From Euborellia annulipes (taxonomy: Eukaryota > Arthropoda > Insecta > Dermaptera > Anisolabididae), in assembly GCA_023213315.1 (NCBI GenBank), contig JAKCPI010024975.1, positions 62,001 to 126,000 on the forward strand: a stretch of 64,000 nt of DNA, read 5' to 3'. The notes beneath the pieces are model-generated. The model did not search any database. It saw only the letters and a list, made by a program, of their open reading frames with translations, and was not told where the DNA came from. The position numbers were made by a program, and so were the translations under genes. Shown piece after piece: positions 9,605 through 19,724 of the stretch. Every line of letters begins with the position of its first letter. Within the stretch, counting starts at the first letter, position 1.

Positions 9605-10489
9605 GCGTGTGTCTGTATGTGTGGACAGATTTTTAGCATGAAGGAATTGAGCTACCGGATTGAAATTTTATATTTAACTTAGGTACCTTCCCACACGCTC
9701 AAAATAAGCTTTTGAACAAAATCGGCCAAAAAGTACTAGTACTTTACTGATGTACTTTTTCAGTTTTTTTCGATTTTCTCAAAATTCCCTCCAAGGATTT
9801 TTTTTAAAATTCATAAATGTACTATTTTTTAGATGCTCTTTAAAATGTATATTCTCATTTTGCTGTTGAAATCTTCCGAAGACCACTTTACTCTTGCTCT
9901 TCATAGGGAAGATAGAAATGGTTGCCATGGTAACGGAATTTAAATCTTTTTCTTTTTATTCGATTAAAAATCAATTATTATTTAAATTCCCATTTTTTTA
10001 AATTTTTTTTCTGTCTTTGATTGTTTCCGGGAAAACATATCTCACTCTCTCTCTCTCTCTCTCTCTCTCTCACTTGCAAACATTATCGCCTGTCTCTCCG
10101 CCTTCTCTCATAGGCCTAATGTTAATTTCCTATAGGGATTTGTATGTTAATTTTGATTCAAAAGGGGGTCCCCTTTGGAACTTTTTACGCATTTAAAATT
10201 TTTTTTTTCCAATTCTTATGAAATTTTGTATTTATTTACGATTCTATATTGTGTATAAAATGTCCAAATATGAGATTAAAATTTTGAAAAATAACCATAG
10301 TTTATTTCAAGCAGTCAACATTTAAAATGCAAGTTTGAAACTAAGGTGCTATCGGAAACTAAATATATCTCGACACAAAAAATCTGGTGTGACCAGCACG
10401 GTGCCAACTTTCTCTTACCGAAGGGTAAGAGAAAGTTGTGTGCTGTGCGCCAGTCAAACCAGATTTTTTTTTTTTTTTTTTTTTTTTTC
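9421..10489 (-). mobile_element. Family A repeat, long (1.07-kb) form
   Basis: A complete long-form family A copy in minus orientation. At the left is the tail hairpin TACTTTCTCTTACC ... GAGAGAAAGTA. The body follows, with a GT microsatellite (about 9565-9600), GGTTGCCATGG near 9919 and a CT microsatellite near 10040. The head hairpin is at about 10376-10470 (TCTGGTGTGACC ... CAAACCAGATTTTT). The copy at 57543-58608 is the same subfamily in the opposite orientation. No coding frame. I do not recognise the superfamily. Confidence 0.88.
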
Positions 10490-10714
10490 ATTAAATTAAA
10501 ATGTTTCTTCAATTCTATAATATTAATAATCTCCAGAGATGATTTATTGTATTAGACTAAAGGTGTAAATAACTACTTGAGTAGTAATTTTATTTTAAAA
10601 CCTTTAATTTTTTTTTTTTTTTTATTAAAACTTTTGTGGTTTGTATTATTATCATTATGAGAATTTTTAATTATAGACCATATTTTGTATTAATTATTTT
10701 AAACATGGTAAGCA

Positions 10715-11515
10715 TAAAGCAGCACACAACTTTCTTACCTTCGGTAATCGAAAGTTGCGTTCTGTGCTTGTCACACCAGATTTTTTTTGTGTCCAGATAT
10801 ATTTAGTTTCCACCGATATATTAGAATTCAAAATGTAAAATTTATAAACATGGGAAAAAGTTTATATTTTGATACCATGGCAACAAGGGCGGATCCAGAG
10901 GTGTTTCTCGGGGGGGGGGGGGTAATTTGGAGTGACTCGTCGCACAGCACACTATTTTTTCTTAATTTCAGTAATTTAAAGGCGCATTCTGTACTTGTTT
11001 GCCAGAATATAAATACAAATCAAATTTTTAAGTATTAATTTTTAAAATTTTACGTGAAAAATAAATTTTTTTGCAAAAAAAAGGTATTTTTTTCAAATCT
11101 CGGGGGGGGGGGGGTAATTACCCCCTTTACCCTCCCCTTGTATCCGCCCTTGCATGGCAACCATTTCTCCTATGAACTACAAGAGTAAAGTGTGCTTCAA
11201 ACAATTTTGAGAGCAAAATGAGAATATATATTTGAAAGAACATCTAAAAAATAATTGATTTTTGAATTTTATTCAAAATCGTCACATGCCAGGGGGTACC
11301 AAACTTAAATATAAAATTTTAAACTCATAGCTCTTTTGGTTCTTGAGATATTTTGTTCATAAACACACACACACACAGACAGACAATGTCGCGAAAACCA
11401 CTTATTCGGACTCAGGTGACCTCAAAACGTGTATATCCATCAAAATCTCGACATCAAATTTTTGACATGAATCCAATACTTTCTCTCTTATATAACATAT
11501 TATAGAGGTAAGAGA
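10715..11515 (+). mobile_element. Family A repeat, interrupted by a hAT MITE
   Basis: A plus-oriented copy with head hairpin at about 10718-10795 (the outer left arm is decayed), a body with ACCATGGCAAC, and the tail hairpin ending GGTAAGAGAAAGTA at 11515. A MITE at 10884-11152 sits inside CATGGCAA, which is duplicated on both sides. The body resumes exactly where it left off. Confidence 0.88.
10884..11152. mobile_element. hAT-type MITE with 8-bp target duplication
   Basis: Terminal inverted repeats are CAAGGGCGGATCCAGAGG and, at the right, ATCCGCCCTTG. The flanks are perfect 8-bp duplications CATGGCAA (10876-10883 and 11153-11160), the length expected for hAT elements. Long G runs sit just inside both ends. 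No coding frame. A similar GGCCGGATCTAGAGG start is at 47301. Confidence 0.9.
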
Positions 11516-12679
11516 AAGTAAAAAGCACTTTTCTATCTCTATATCAAAGTCCAGGATTAAACAAAATATTTATTTCCAAATATAATTTAATTTCTATTTA
11601 CAAGTCTAATTTTAGTCTCGCATAATAAATATTATTGAATTTGTAGGGATAGGAAAATTATTCCCATTTTATTATATAAAAATAACTTGATTGTGAATTA
11701 TAAATAATGTTTAAAAAAGTTAATTATAATTTACAAAAATATATAAACAATTTAAAATAGTACCTTAATACCAAAGGAATTGAAATTGATGACGCAAAAG
11801 TAGATGTATAATAATTCAGATATAAATAACTACAGGTAGGTACTAATTTAATTTAAATGTCTGTGAAATTGACATTATCCAAATTTTATCGTTAGCTGTC
11901 AGGTGAATACATTGTTACTAATTTTATAACAAACCTCCCCCACCCCCTCACCATTTGCACGTCTCTCATCAACTCGGTTTATAACAAATAGGGAAATATA
12001 AATTTTTAATTGAGGATGACTAATTTGTTTCTAAATAGATATTTGGTTTTGCTCCTGTTTTATCCCAGGATCATATTTTTATTTAATAATCACTTGACTA
12101 ACTTTATGTTTTTATTAATTTCAAAATATCCGTCAAGCCACGTGCCAACTAATGAGTTGGCCACTGGTGAAAATATGTTAAATAATAGTTCTCTCGCCAA
12201 AATGGTGGGAGATTTATTTTTCGACGGTATCATTTATCGATTTATAGAAAATATGGTAATTTATGATTTTAGTCCAAATGAAAGGCAAAAAGAATAAATA
12301 ATAGGATAAAATTAATAAATTATTTTAATATTTTATTAAAAAAAAAAGGATATTTTATAAATTTAAATAATTCATCTTTTGATATGGTATCAACGTAAAA
12401 ATTAAAGATGAGGCGACAAAAGTTTAATCGGCCCGTTGACAAGCCTGACAAACAGTAACCCGATTAAAAATAATTAAAAATGATCTAGGGATCCATACGC
12501 CATACATCCAGCTAGACTGCATAGTGGACATTTAAGGACACCCAGGGATCCATACGCCAGCTCCAGAGACACTTACGGTGAAAGACCAGAAGAAAAATGT
12601 GTTCCTGGTGCGGGCGTGTGGATCCCTCGATCAGTCACATTAATTGTTGCCGAGTTTTTTTTTTGGTAAGCCTGGCGTA
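11516..12679. other. AT-rich stretch, no gene recognised
   Basis: Mostly AT-rich. A less AT-rich island at about 12480-12640 contains GGGATCCATACGCCA twice and an inverted GTGTGGATCCCT. A 95-codon frame at 12010-12297 has a hydrophobic, AT-driven product that I do not regard as a gene. Confidence 0.5.
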
Positions 12680-12742
12680 GATATTGAAATAATAACGTTT
12701 GTTATGGAGGTATATTCAGGATAAAATTTAATTTCACTATAC

Positions 12743-12785
12743 AGTCGACGTTTCGGGAGTCAGAGCGACTCCCTTCTTCAGGACT
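12743..12785 (-). ncRNA. Hammerhead-like ribozyme motif 3a (best preserved)
   Basis: Minus strand: stem I AGTC, CTGAAGA, extra A, stem II GGGAGTC/GACTCCC (seven pairs, CGCTCT-type loop), GAAA, CGTC, stem I GACT. All core positions fit CUGANGA/GAAA, stem I has four perfect pairs with further pairing beyond one mismatch, and ACGT is palindromic with a GTC cleavage triplet. Confidence 0.75.
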
Positions 12786-12968
12786 CTAAACAATGCAAAA
12801 GCAAACATGCAAAATTAAAAAATATGTTATAATATTATACTTTTTTTAGGTTAATTTTCTAAAACCACATTGGAGACAACTATTGTTGTGAGAATTTATG
12901 TAAAAAAAATTTATGTAAAAAAAAATTGTTTTTTAACTCTGCTGTATGTTTGCCTTTGCATTGTACAA

Positions 12969-13011
12969 AGTCCTGAAGAAGGGAGGCGTTCAGACTCCCG
13001 AAACATCGACT
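12969..13011 (+). ncRNA. Hammerhead-like ribozyme motif 3b
   Basis: AGTC (12969-12972), CTGAAGA (12973-12979), A, stem II GGGAG (12981-12985) with CTCCC (12995-12999), GAAA (13000-13003), CATC, GACT (13008-13011). Stem I and II are intact. The ACGT palindrome reads ACAT, so a dimeric stem III would be weakened. Confidence 0.68.
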
Positions 13012-13429
13012 GTATAGTAAAATTAAATTTTGGCCTCTATAACATGCATTGTTATTTCATTATGGATATATTAACAAAGCGCATCGCTCTAGATCAAATT
13101 GGGTTGCCTACCTTCCAGCAATCACATTATCGCCTCATCAATTTCGCAATTCATTTTTGTATCAGATTTTTATTCATTTTAATGACAATTATTCAATATA
13201 TCTTTGGTGATAAAACAAACAAAATAATGTCAATTTATTTATTTTTTTTAATTTAAAGGACAATCAGTAAATTTGATTCTCTATTTGATTATATAAACAG
13301 GAAATAAAAATTTAATTATTTTTATTCCTATTAAGTATGTACTATATTATGATGGTGTGAATTAATTTTAATCTGAGTTTATTGTCATGTTATTTCTTTA
13401 ATGTTTTAGTGTAATGGAGTTTAAATTAT

Positions 13430-13463
<34 letters not shown>

Positions 13464-13833
13464 ACATTTTATTTTTATTTGAGAAATTATTTAATTCCCT
13501 TTTAAAATAATTGTGTTGGCTAGAATTTAAATGGATTTAAAAAAAAAGGTGGACATTTTTCATTTAAAAATAAATCTTCTTTTATTTTATATTTTAAAAT
13601 TACTTTCAAAAATCGTCGAACTTATAGGAATATAAATATTTTAAGTGGATATACGAGGCGTTTTGAAGAAAAAAAAAATGTTTTTGAAGCCCATTTTATT
13701 ACTTTCTCTTACCCTTTATATGAAATATTTAGATATTCAGGTATGTCTTTGTGGCTGGAAGTATTTCTAAGGCGGAGTCAAAAAAAATTGCGAAACATGC
13801 AGCCAAAATTATTTCTTTTATTGTGCCGTTCCA

Positions 13834-13870
13834 GGCTAACATTTCGGCCACTGGTCTAGGCCATCTTCAG
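13834..13870 (-). ncRNA. Hammerhead-like ribozyme motif 4a, decayed
   Basis: Minus strand: CTGAAGA, T, stem II GGCC/GGCC, GAAA, TGTT, AGCC. The core and stem II remain, but the 5' strand of stem I is gone and CGTC has become TGTT, so it is probably inactive. Confidence 0.5.
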
Positions 13871-13986
13871 AATAAATGAAAATTAAAAATTTCAGCTCAT
13901 AGAACCTATTACCTATGTCCTATGAGCTCTCCGTTCATGCGAATGTGTGTAGCTGAAATTTTTAATTTTCATTTATTCTCGCCTAC

Positions 13987-14027
13987 GGCTCTGAAGATGG
14001 CCTAGACCAGTGGCCGAAACGTCAGCC
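13987..14027 (+). ncRNA. Hammerhead-like ribozyme motif 4b
   Basis: Stem I GGCT (13987-13990), CTGAAGA (13991-13997), T, stem II GGCC (13999-14002) with GGCC (14012-14015), GAAA (14016-14019), CGTC (14020-14023), stem I AGCC (14024-14027). Stem I here is a different sequence from loci 1-3 but fully paired. Confidence 0.72.
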
Positions 14028-14198
14028 TGGAACGGCACAATAAAAGAAATAATTTTGGCTGCATGTCTCGCAATTTTTTTTGACTCCGCCTTAGAAATAC
14101 TTCCAGCCACAAAGACATACCTCAATATCTAAATATTTCAAAGGGTAAGAGTAAGTAAGTAATAAAATTGGCTTTAAAAACTTTTTTTTTACTATTTT

Positions 14199-14891
14199 TA
14201 CTTTCTCTTACCTATGTATATATGTAATATATATATAGAGAGAAAGTATTGGATTCATGTCAAAAATTCGATGTCGAGATTTTGATGGATCTTCACGTTT
14301 TGAGGTCCCCTGAATCCAAAAAAGTGGTTTTCGCGACATGGTCTGTCTGTCTGTGTGTCTGAGTGTGTGTCTGTCTGTGTGTCTGTGAACAAAATATCTC
14401 AAGAACGAAAAGAGCTAGGAAGTTGAAATTTTATATTTAAGTTAGGCACCCCCATGGGACGTGACACGAAGCTTTTGACCAAAATCGACCAAAAAGTACT
14501 AGCACTTTACTGATTCACTTTTTCAGTTTTTTTCGATTTTCTCAAAATTTGCTCCAACGATTTTTTTTAAAATTCAAAAATCAATTATTTTTTAGATTCT
14601 CTATAAAATGTATATTCTCATTTTGTGATTGAAATCTTCTGAAGACCACTTTACTCCTGTACTCCATAGAAAAGATAGGAGAAATGGTTGCCATGGTAAC
14701 AAAATATAAATATTTTCCAAAACTTATAAATTTTACATCTTGAATTCAAATGTACCCTACTGTCGGTAACTAAATATATCTCAACACAAAAAATCTGGTG
14801 TGACAAGCACAGTTCACAACTTTCGATTACCGAAGGTAAGAGAAAGTTGTGTGCTGTGCGCCAGTCACACCAGATTTTTTTTTTTTTTTTT
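14199..14891 (-). mobile_element. Family A repeat, short complete copy
   Basis: A near-intact 0.69-kb copy in minus orientation: tail hairpin (TACTTTCTCTTACC to AGAGAAAGTA), the block GATTTTGATGGATCTTCACG, a CTGTCTGTGTGT microsatellite, GGTTGCCATGGTAAC, then the head hairpin at about 14779-14880. It matches the plus-strand copy at 19725-20400 almost throughout. Confidence 0.9.
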
Positions 14892-15719
14892 GTATAATGA
14901 TTTCCACGGGAGGCAAAAATTTCGCTTCCCTAAAAAGAAGGTAAAATGATTTTCAGGGGAGGGGAAAAAATTTCTGCAGGGCAGCACAAATTTCGCTTAA
15001 AAATTTTTTTTAATACCTTTTTTGCATACTTTTTAATTGCGGCTCGCGAAAATTTTCAAATTTTGAAAAATGGCTCGGACTATCAAGGAGCTTGATCACT
15101 CCTGGTATATAGAAAAATAAAAATGATTCAACAAGTAGGCCTATTCAAAATCTCTCTGAATAATCTGACCATTACTTAGATCCTTGACACCATTTTGAAA
15201 ACCATAATAATGTTTAAATATATATTTTTTTTCCAAGTGGATAGATATATCAGGGCATCTTTTTTCTATATAAACAGAAAAGGGGAAGATTTCCTTAGGG
15301 GGGTGCGTGTTCGTTCCATGGGGTCCTCTTCGCCCCTCTTCAAAAGATAGAAGAAGAAGAAGCTCACACTCTCCGGGGAAATAACGTTTATTCCATAAAG
15401 GGGAAACAAATGGTGGCTGAGGTAAGGGAAGAAATATCTCCCAATTTATAAGCCAAAAACAGATGAAAATTTTTGTAATATACCTACACAATTGGCGTTT
15501 ATTAATGATATTTCCCACCTCGGGGAACGAGTTATTTTTGATAAAATTAGAAAGGGTATTTTATTAAAAGAAAATTGTCAACAAATTTGTGATATAAAGT
15601 GATCGGAATAAAATTTAGATTTAGAAGCCAAGAGATAATAGACGAATTTAAATCATTTGCAAGTTTATGGCTATTGTTAATAATATTTTGAATCATTATG
15701 TTAAAAAATAAAATTCAAA
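14892..15719. other. Region without a recognised gene
   Basis: 14892-15010 holds GGTAAAATGATTTTC and GGGGAGGGGAAAAAATTT blocks that recur at 36480-36720. A 125-codon minus-strand frame at 15141-15518 has no recognisable domain and sits in mixed-composition sequence; I leave it uncalled. Confidence 0.45.
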
Positions 15720-15899
15720 AAACTTATTCTAATGATTTTGATTAAAATTCAAAAATCAATTATTTTTTAGATGCTCTTTCAAATGTATATTCTCATTTTG
15801 CTCTCAAAATTGTTTGAAGCACACTTTACTCTTGTACTTTTTTATTATTTATTATCGGCTGCGGCAGAAGCCATCCAGCCCCATTTTTATCAACATTTA

Positions 15900-16864
15900 G
15901 GGGAGAGAGGGGTAATGGCGCTCACTGGGTAATGGCGCTCACCCCTGTAACTCTGTCAAAATAAAACTTAGAAAATCGCTACGGATCGTGAAATGCAAGG
16001 GGAGGGGGTCTTTAACAGGCAACAATGCAAAAGGACAGTCAGCTTGCGTCATGTGACCGTGAAGTGAGTCTCTTCGTTTGTGGCCGCACTGATCTAATTT
16101 TCGGTGTCGTGTTTTTTGTCGATAAGTCCAAAATTTTAATGCTTATTAAATTTTTAATTTTACTTTTCTGACAATAAAACTATTCTATTCTGTGATAATG
16201 TAATCAATTTTCAACAATTGCAAATGATTTTTTTTTTATTTCAAATTAATTATAAAATTACCGTTTGGGGCAATACCGCTCATCTGAGCGCCATTATCCC
16301 TTAGAAAGTTTTTCAGACTGTGAAGATGAAGAGCAGCTTTGTGTCGATGACAGTGATGATGAATTGAATGTGGATGATGAAAATTATAACAAAAGTATTA
16401 TTTGCGAAGAAATTGGAAAAAATAACGAGTTGTGGTATTGCTGCGCCATCTGTGGAATGTGGGCTCATGCTATGTGTTCAGTGTGGGATTCGCCAGATGG
16501 ATATATCTGTGATTTAAGTGTCCAAAAATAAAATATTTCTATTTCTAATTTGTGTTACCTCTAATAATAGTATTTCTTTAATTAAAATGTATCTTACATG
16601 TTATATTCCAAAAAACATGTTTGAGCGTTATTACCCCATGCCCTGAGCGGCATTACCCAAAGCCAGGGGCAATGCCGCTCAAACATGTTTTTTTAATATT
16701 GGTTCACTACTACTAGTAGGTCAAAGATATATGCTTTTGGTGTTAAATTGTTGATTACTCGATAATTAAAGACTTTATTACCCATCTTAATTTGAATTTA
16801 TAATAAATGATTTAAAAGATACACCATGTTTTCCTTAAGTGAGCGCCATTCCCCCTCTCTCCCC
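15900..16864. mobile_element. Pogo-like TIR transposon, non-autonomous
   Basis: Inverted termini GGGGAGAGAGGGGTAATGGC and GGGGAGAGAGGGGGAATGGC, each followed by GCTCAC, are flanked by TA (15898-15899 and 16865-16866). The phrase AATGGCGCTCA or its inverse recurs several times inside. The interior keeps one coding relic with a C-terminal zinc-finger-like motif. Ends and TA target fit the Tc1/mariner/pogo group. Confidence 0.82.
16291..16531 (+). pseudogene. C-terminal relic of a pogo-like transposase
   Basis: The frame has no ATG of its own and begins inside sequence homologous to the terminal repeats. It encodes an acidic stretch (SDCEDEEQLCVDDSDDELN) followed by a zinc-binding-like motif: W-Y-C-x2-C-x2-W-x-H-x2-C-x8-YICDL. 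A PHD-like C-terminus of this form is known in pogo/Tigger-type transposases, where it follows the DDE domain. The DNA-binding and DDE domains are absent, so it is a remnant. The last expected cysteine is replaced by serine (ICDLS). Confidence 0.6.
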
Positions 16865-16989
16865 TACATTGATTTGTTAACATTATTATTATTTTCTTTT
16901 TTTTTTTTAAACATTTTAAAATAATATAATTATGCGTTATGTGGACGGATGATATGAGTAAAGCGATGCAATGAGAACAGGAAGAGAAA

Positions 16990-17474
16990 AATAAATAAAT
17001 AAAAAATTAATAAATAGATAAAAATAATACAGCATCCAAACAAAAGCAAAAATCAAAATACATTATCACCATAACACAGCAACAATCAAAATGATTTATA
17101 CAGCATCAAATCGAACGCAAAAAAAAATTCAGAATCAAATGACATCAAAGCAAAACCAATTATCAAAATAACACAGTATCAAAACAAGCAAAAATTCAAA
17201 TGGCATCAAAACTAAACAAAATTCAAGATAACCATACAAAAGCAAATCAAATCCAAATAGCATCAAAACAAAGGCAATAATCTAAATAAAAGATCATCAA
17301 AATACAAACAAAGATCAAAATGAAATTGTATCAAAACCAAAGCAAAAATTAAAATAAAATAGCATCTAAACAGAGAACAAAATAAAAAAATAGAATAGTA
17401 ATCAGACAAACGTAAAAATCAAAAAAAATTTTCAAAGACAAACCTCAAAATAAAATATCATCAAAACAAAACAG
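16990..17474. repeat. Degenerate A-rich repeat (ATCAAAACAAAGC type)
   Basis: A unit of roughly 30 bases built from CATCAAAACAAAGCAAAA and ATCAAAATAACACAG repeats many times with drift. It forms the right half of the 1.6-kb insert. It has one strand bias (few T apart from ATC) and no open frame. Confidence 0.65.
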
Positions 17475-17999
17475 TACTCTTGTACTTCATAGGAAAGATA
17501 GGGGAAATGGATTTCATGGTAACAAAATATAAATATTTTCCCATGCTTATAAATTTTACATCTTAAATTCTAATACATTGTCGGAAACTAAATATATCTC
17601 GACGCAAAAAATCTGGTGTGACAAGCACAGTACACAACTTTCGATTACCTAAGGTAAGAGAAAGTTGAGTGCTATGCTTTTAATGTCAGACAGTGAGATG
17701 GTCATTTTTAATATATTTTAGAATGATGTCAACCGGTGTTTATTAATATTAAAGAAAAATAATCTATCTTCAATATGGACGTATATGGTTACAGATGTTC
17801 AAAAGGTTAGAAAAGTATTAAAAAAACCTTTTGTTATTTTTCAGAAAGCAATTAATTATTTTCAAACTGCGTCTTTGAAAATACAAATAAAAAAAATAAA
17901 TGAATTGTCATTATTTAAAAAACACAAGTTGAGAACTTAAAAAAGAACATTTTTCTTTTTCTTATTCAAAAGAAACTGTCTGGCTGGATGACCGTCAAA

Positions 18000-18720
18000 C
18001 GAAGAATTAAGAAAGCATCACTCACAAGAAAAGTTAGCAAATAATGGATAAAAAGACACGATTTGTCGGCCTGTTCTTCCTTTCTTTCAATTTTTCTTTT
18101 TATTCTTATGATCAACGTACGCGAAATTTTTCAAAAAAATATCGGTTGATTGCTTGAAATAATATTTTATTAGAAGAGAAATTTAAAAGAGTGGGAATAA
18201 GAAATTGGAAATAATAATTTTTAATGATTAAATAAATACTAGTAGGTCCTTTTCTTTTATTCACAATCAAGGGTCTTAATTGTATTATCACTAACAGCCA
18301 AAAGTATCCACTCTATCAGTGTACCCTATCGGTGGGAGAAACAACCATAAAGTTTAGAGAAAGCAGGTGCCTTTTAATGGGTATTTAAAGGTATGATGTT
18401 AATGATAATTAAAAAAATAATTAAATAATGAAAATTTATTATATGTAAGGTTTTATTATGTGATTTATGTGTTGGATGCAACTAAATAAGGAGCTTGCTC
18501 TAATGTTTCAAAACTTAGAGAGAAAGCTCTCTGTCACAACTCTCGCAAATGGATACTATTGGATGTTACAGATAATATAAGCAGAGACAGAGACCAAAAT
18601 ATGGAAAAATTAGGAAAGAGATTAGATACAGTATATAGGTCTTATAGCTGGTAGTTCAATTAGGATGAGTAGACAGGAAATAAGAGACAGCAGCTAGTAG
18701 TAATTCGTTGTTTATTACAG
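18000..18720. other. Region without a recognised gene
   Basis: AT-rich to about 18,480, then moderately mixed sequence to 18,720 (GCTCTCTGTCACAACTCTCG and similar) with no open frame of note. The right edge abuts the truncated LINE. Confidence 0.45.
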
Positions 18721-19640
18721 GAGTGTAGTAAAGAGATTGGAAGGAGACCTAACTGAGGTAAATAAGTACTTTAATAAGTGGCGGCTCTCCTTAAATCAAG
18801 AAAAAACAGAAGCTATCATGTTAAGTTCACGCAGAAGACATCTGAAAAGGAAAATTAAATTTGGGTCCTCCCAACTAGATTGGTCGTCCTCAGTTAGATA
18901 TTTGGGAGTTCACCTGGATAGAAGACTAAAGTTTGGAACTCATATTAGAAAAGCCGCTGCCAGCGCAAAAGTTGCTGCCAAACTGCTGTGGCCTTTAAAC
19001 CGGCCAAATAGTCCCCTCGGAATAGATGAAAAATTGATTCTGTACAAGGCAATGGTGCGCCCTCGGTTAACATATGGAGTTCCTGTGTGGTGGGGGCGTG
19101 CCGCCAAAAGTAATATTTTACTTCTGGAGAGGGTAGAGAACAAAACTCTCAGATATCTGGCTAACCCACCCCCTGGGATCAACAATTTCATAATTAGAGT
19201 CGGTCTGGAGGCAGAGTGGCTACAAGATACTATGCGGAGGCTAGTGGATACGTTTTACCGGAAGAGTGCAACCAGCAGCAATGAGTTAGTGAGGAATCTA
19301 AAGAGAAGAAGTCTATTGTGACATTACATTAGCCTTATATACTTTTATTTATTTATTATTCACTTTTTTATTTTTTTTTTTTTTATTCATCTATACTTAT
19401 TCTTATATAAATGTCTTGAGGTTTTTTTTTTTTTTTTTTCATGAGTTTTTCCTCAAGTACGAACCAGAAGAGAAAAGAAAAGCAAGTCTCCCCTATGAAC
19501 CTAGAAGACTTCGGATTGGGAGCAGTAGCTCGAGGCCGAAAGATTATTACTTATCACTTGTTTGTAAATTCAAGCTGGCTAATAAATATTATTATTATTA
19601 TTATTATTATTATTAAATTGAATAAAAAAAAAAAAAAAAA
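18721..19640 (+). mobile_element. Jockey-type LINE, 5'-truncated
   Basis: The copy starts within the reverse transcriptase, keeps the rest of that frame and a 3' untranslated region, and ends in a TTA/ATT repeat (about 19588-19615) and an A-rich tail. 5' truncation is typical of target-primed reverse transcription. I could not find a convincing target duplication. Confidence 0.82.
18737..19321 (+). pseudogene. LINE reverse transcriptase, C-terminal fragment
   Basis: A 194-codon fragment covering the end of the RT and the thumb of a Jockey-type ORF2. Visible landmarks are LNQEKTEAIMLSSR (after the palm), VRYLGVHLDRRLKFGTHI (the YLG motif) and LILYKAMVRPRLTYGVPVWW. The endonuclease, the fingers and the FADD active site are missing, so it cannot be functional. 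The remaining frame is intact, which suggests a fairly recent insertion. It is on the opposite strand to the full-length LINE at 21-27 kb and is not from the same clade. Confidence 0.88.
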
Positions 19641-19724
19641 CGGAATAAAATTACCTACTGTCTATTTATCCTAAGTGATAGATTAGCTCCATTAGCCAAA
19701 TTTTTTACATAATTAATTTAATTT

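Larger units (their letters stand above)
12680..13075. mobile_element. Palindromic element with two hammerhead-like motifs, locus 3
   Basis: The left arm (about 12680-12800) and right arm (about 12950-13075) are inverted copies: TTAATTTCACTATACAGTCG against the complement of CGACTGTATAGTAAAATTAA. Each arm bears an outward-reading hammerhead-like motif. I found no clear target duplication. About 30 bases after the right arm lies GGTTGCCTACCTTCCAGCAA, which recurs 3' of locus 6 (near 52285) and may be part of a shared longer body. A 128-codon frame across the right arm is not a gene. Confidence 0.75.
13672..14190. mobile_element. Palindromic element with two hammerhead-like motifs, locus 4
   Basis: Long arms meet near 13970. 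Outer parts pair TTTTATTACTTTCTCTTACC with the complement of GGTAAGAGTAAGTAAGTAAT. Inner parts share GGCTGGAAGTATTTCTAAGG and the complement. Each arm carries a hammerhead-like motif. The right arm has an extra CGCCTACGGCT just before the motif that restores stem I. The outer arm includes the TTTCTCTTACC word seen in family A, and a family A copy follows directly. Confidence 0.78.
15840..17474 (+). mobile_element. 1.6-kb insert with 13-bp target duplication
   Basis: The insert lies between exact 13-bp duplications, suggestive of target-primed retroposition. Its left end has CGGCTGCGGCAGAAGCCATC and its right end is A-rich with the ATCAAAACAAAGC repeats. A pogo-like DNA element occupies most of the left half, so the carrier itself is about 670 bases. 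I do not recognise the carrier. It could be a 5'-truncated non-LTR element or a SINE-like unit. Confidence 0.7.
15720..17690 (-). mobile_element. Family A repeat split by a 1.6-kb insertion
   Basis: The body occupies 15720-15839 and resumes at 17475, with the head hairpin at about 17604-17690. The break carries a perfect 13-bp duplication TACTCTTGTACTT (15827-15839 and 17475-17487). Joining the flanks gives the uninterrupted family A sequence seen at 14199-14891. Confidence 0.88.

Noticed and set aside
12870..13256. 128-codon open frame across the locus 3 right arm
   Set aside because: It reads through the hammerhead-like motif and palindrome arm; the product is hydrophobic AT-driven sequence with no domain.
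15141..15518. 125-codon minus-strand open frame
   Set aside because: No recognisable domain, no supporting start or splice context; composition alone is not enough.
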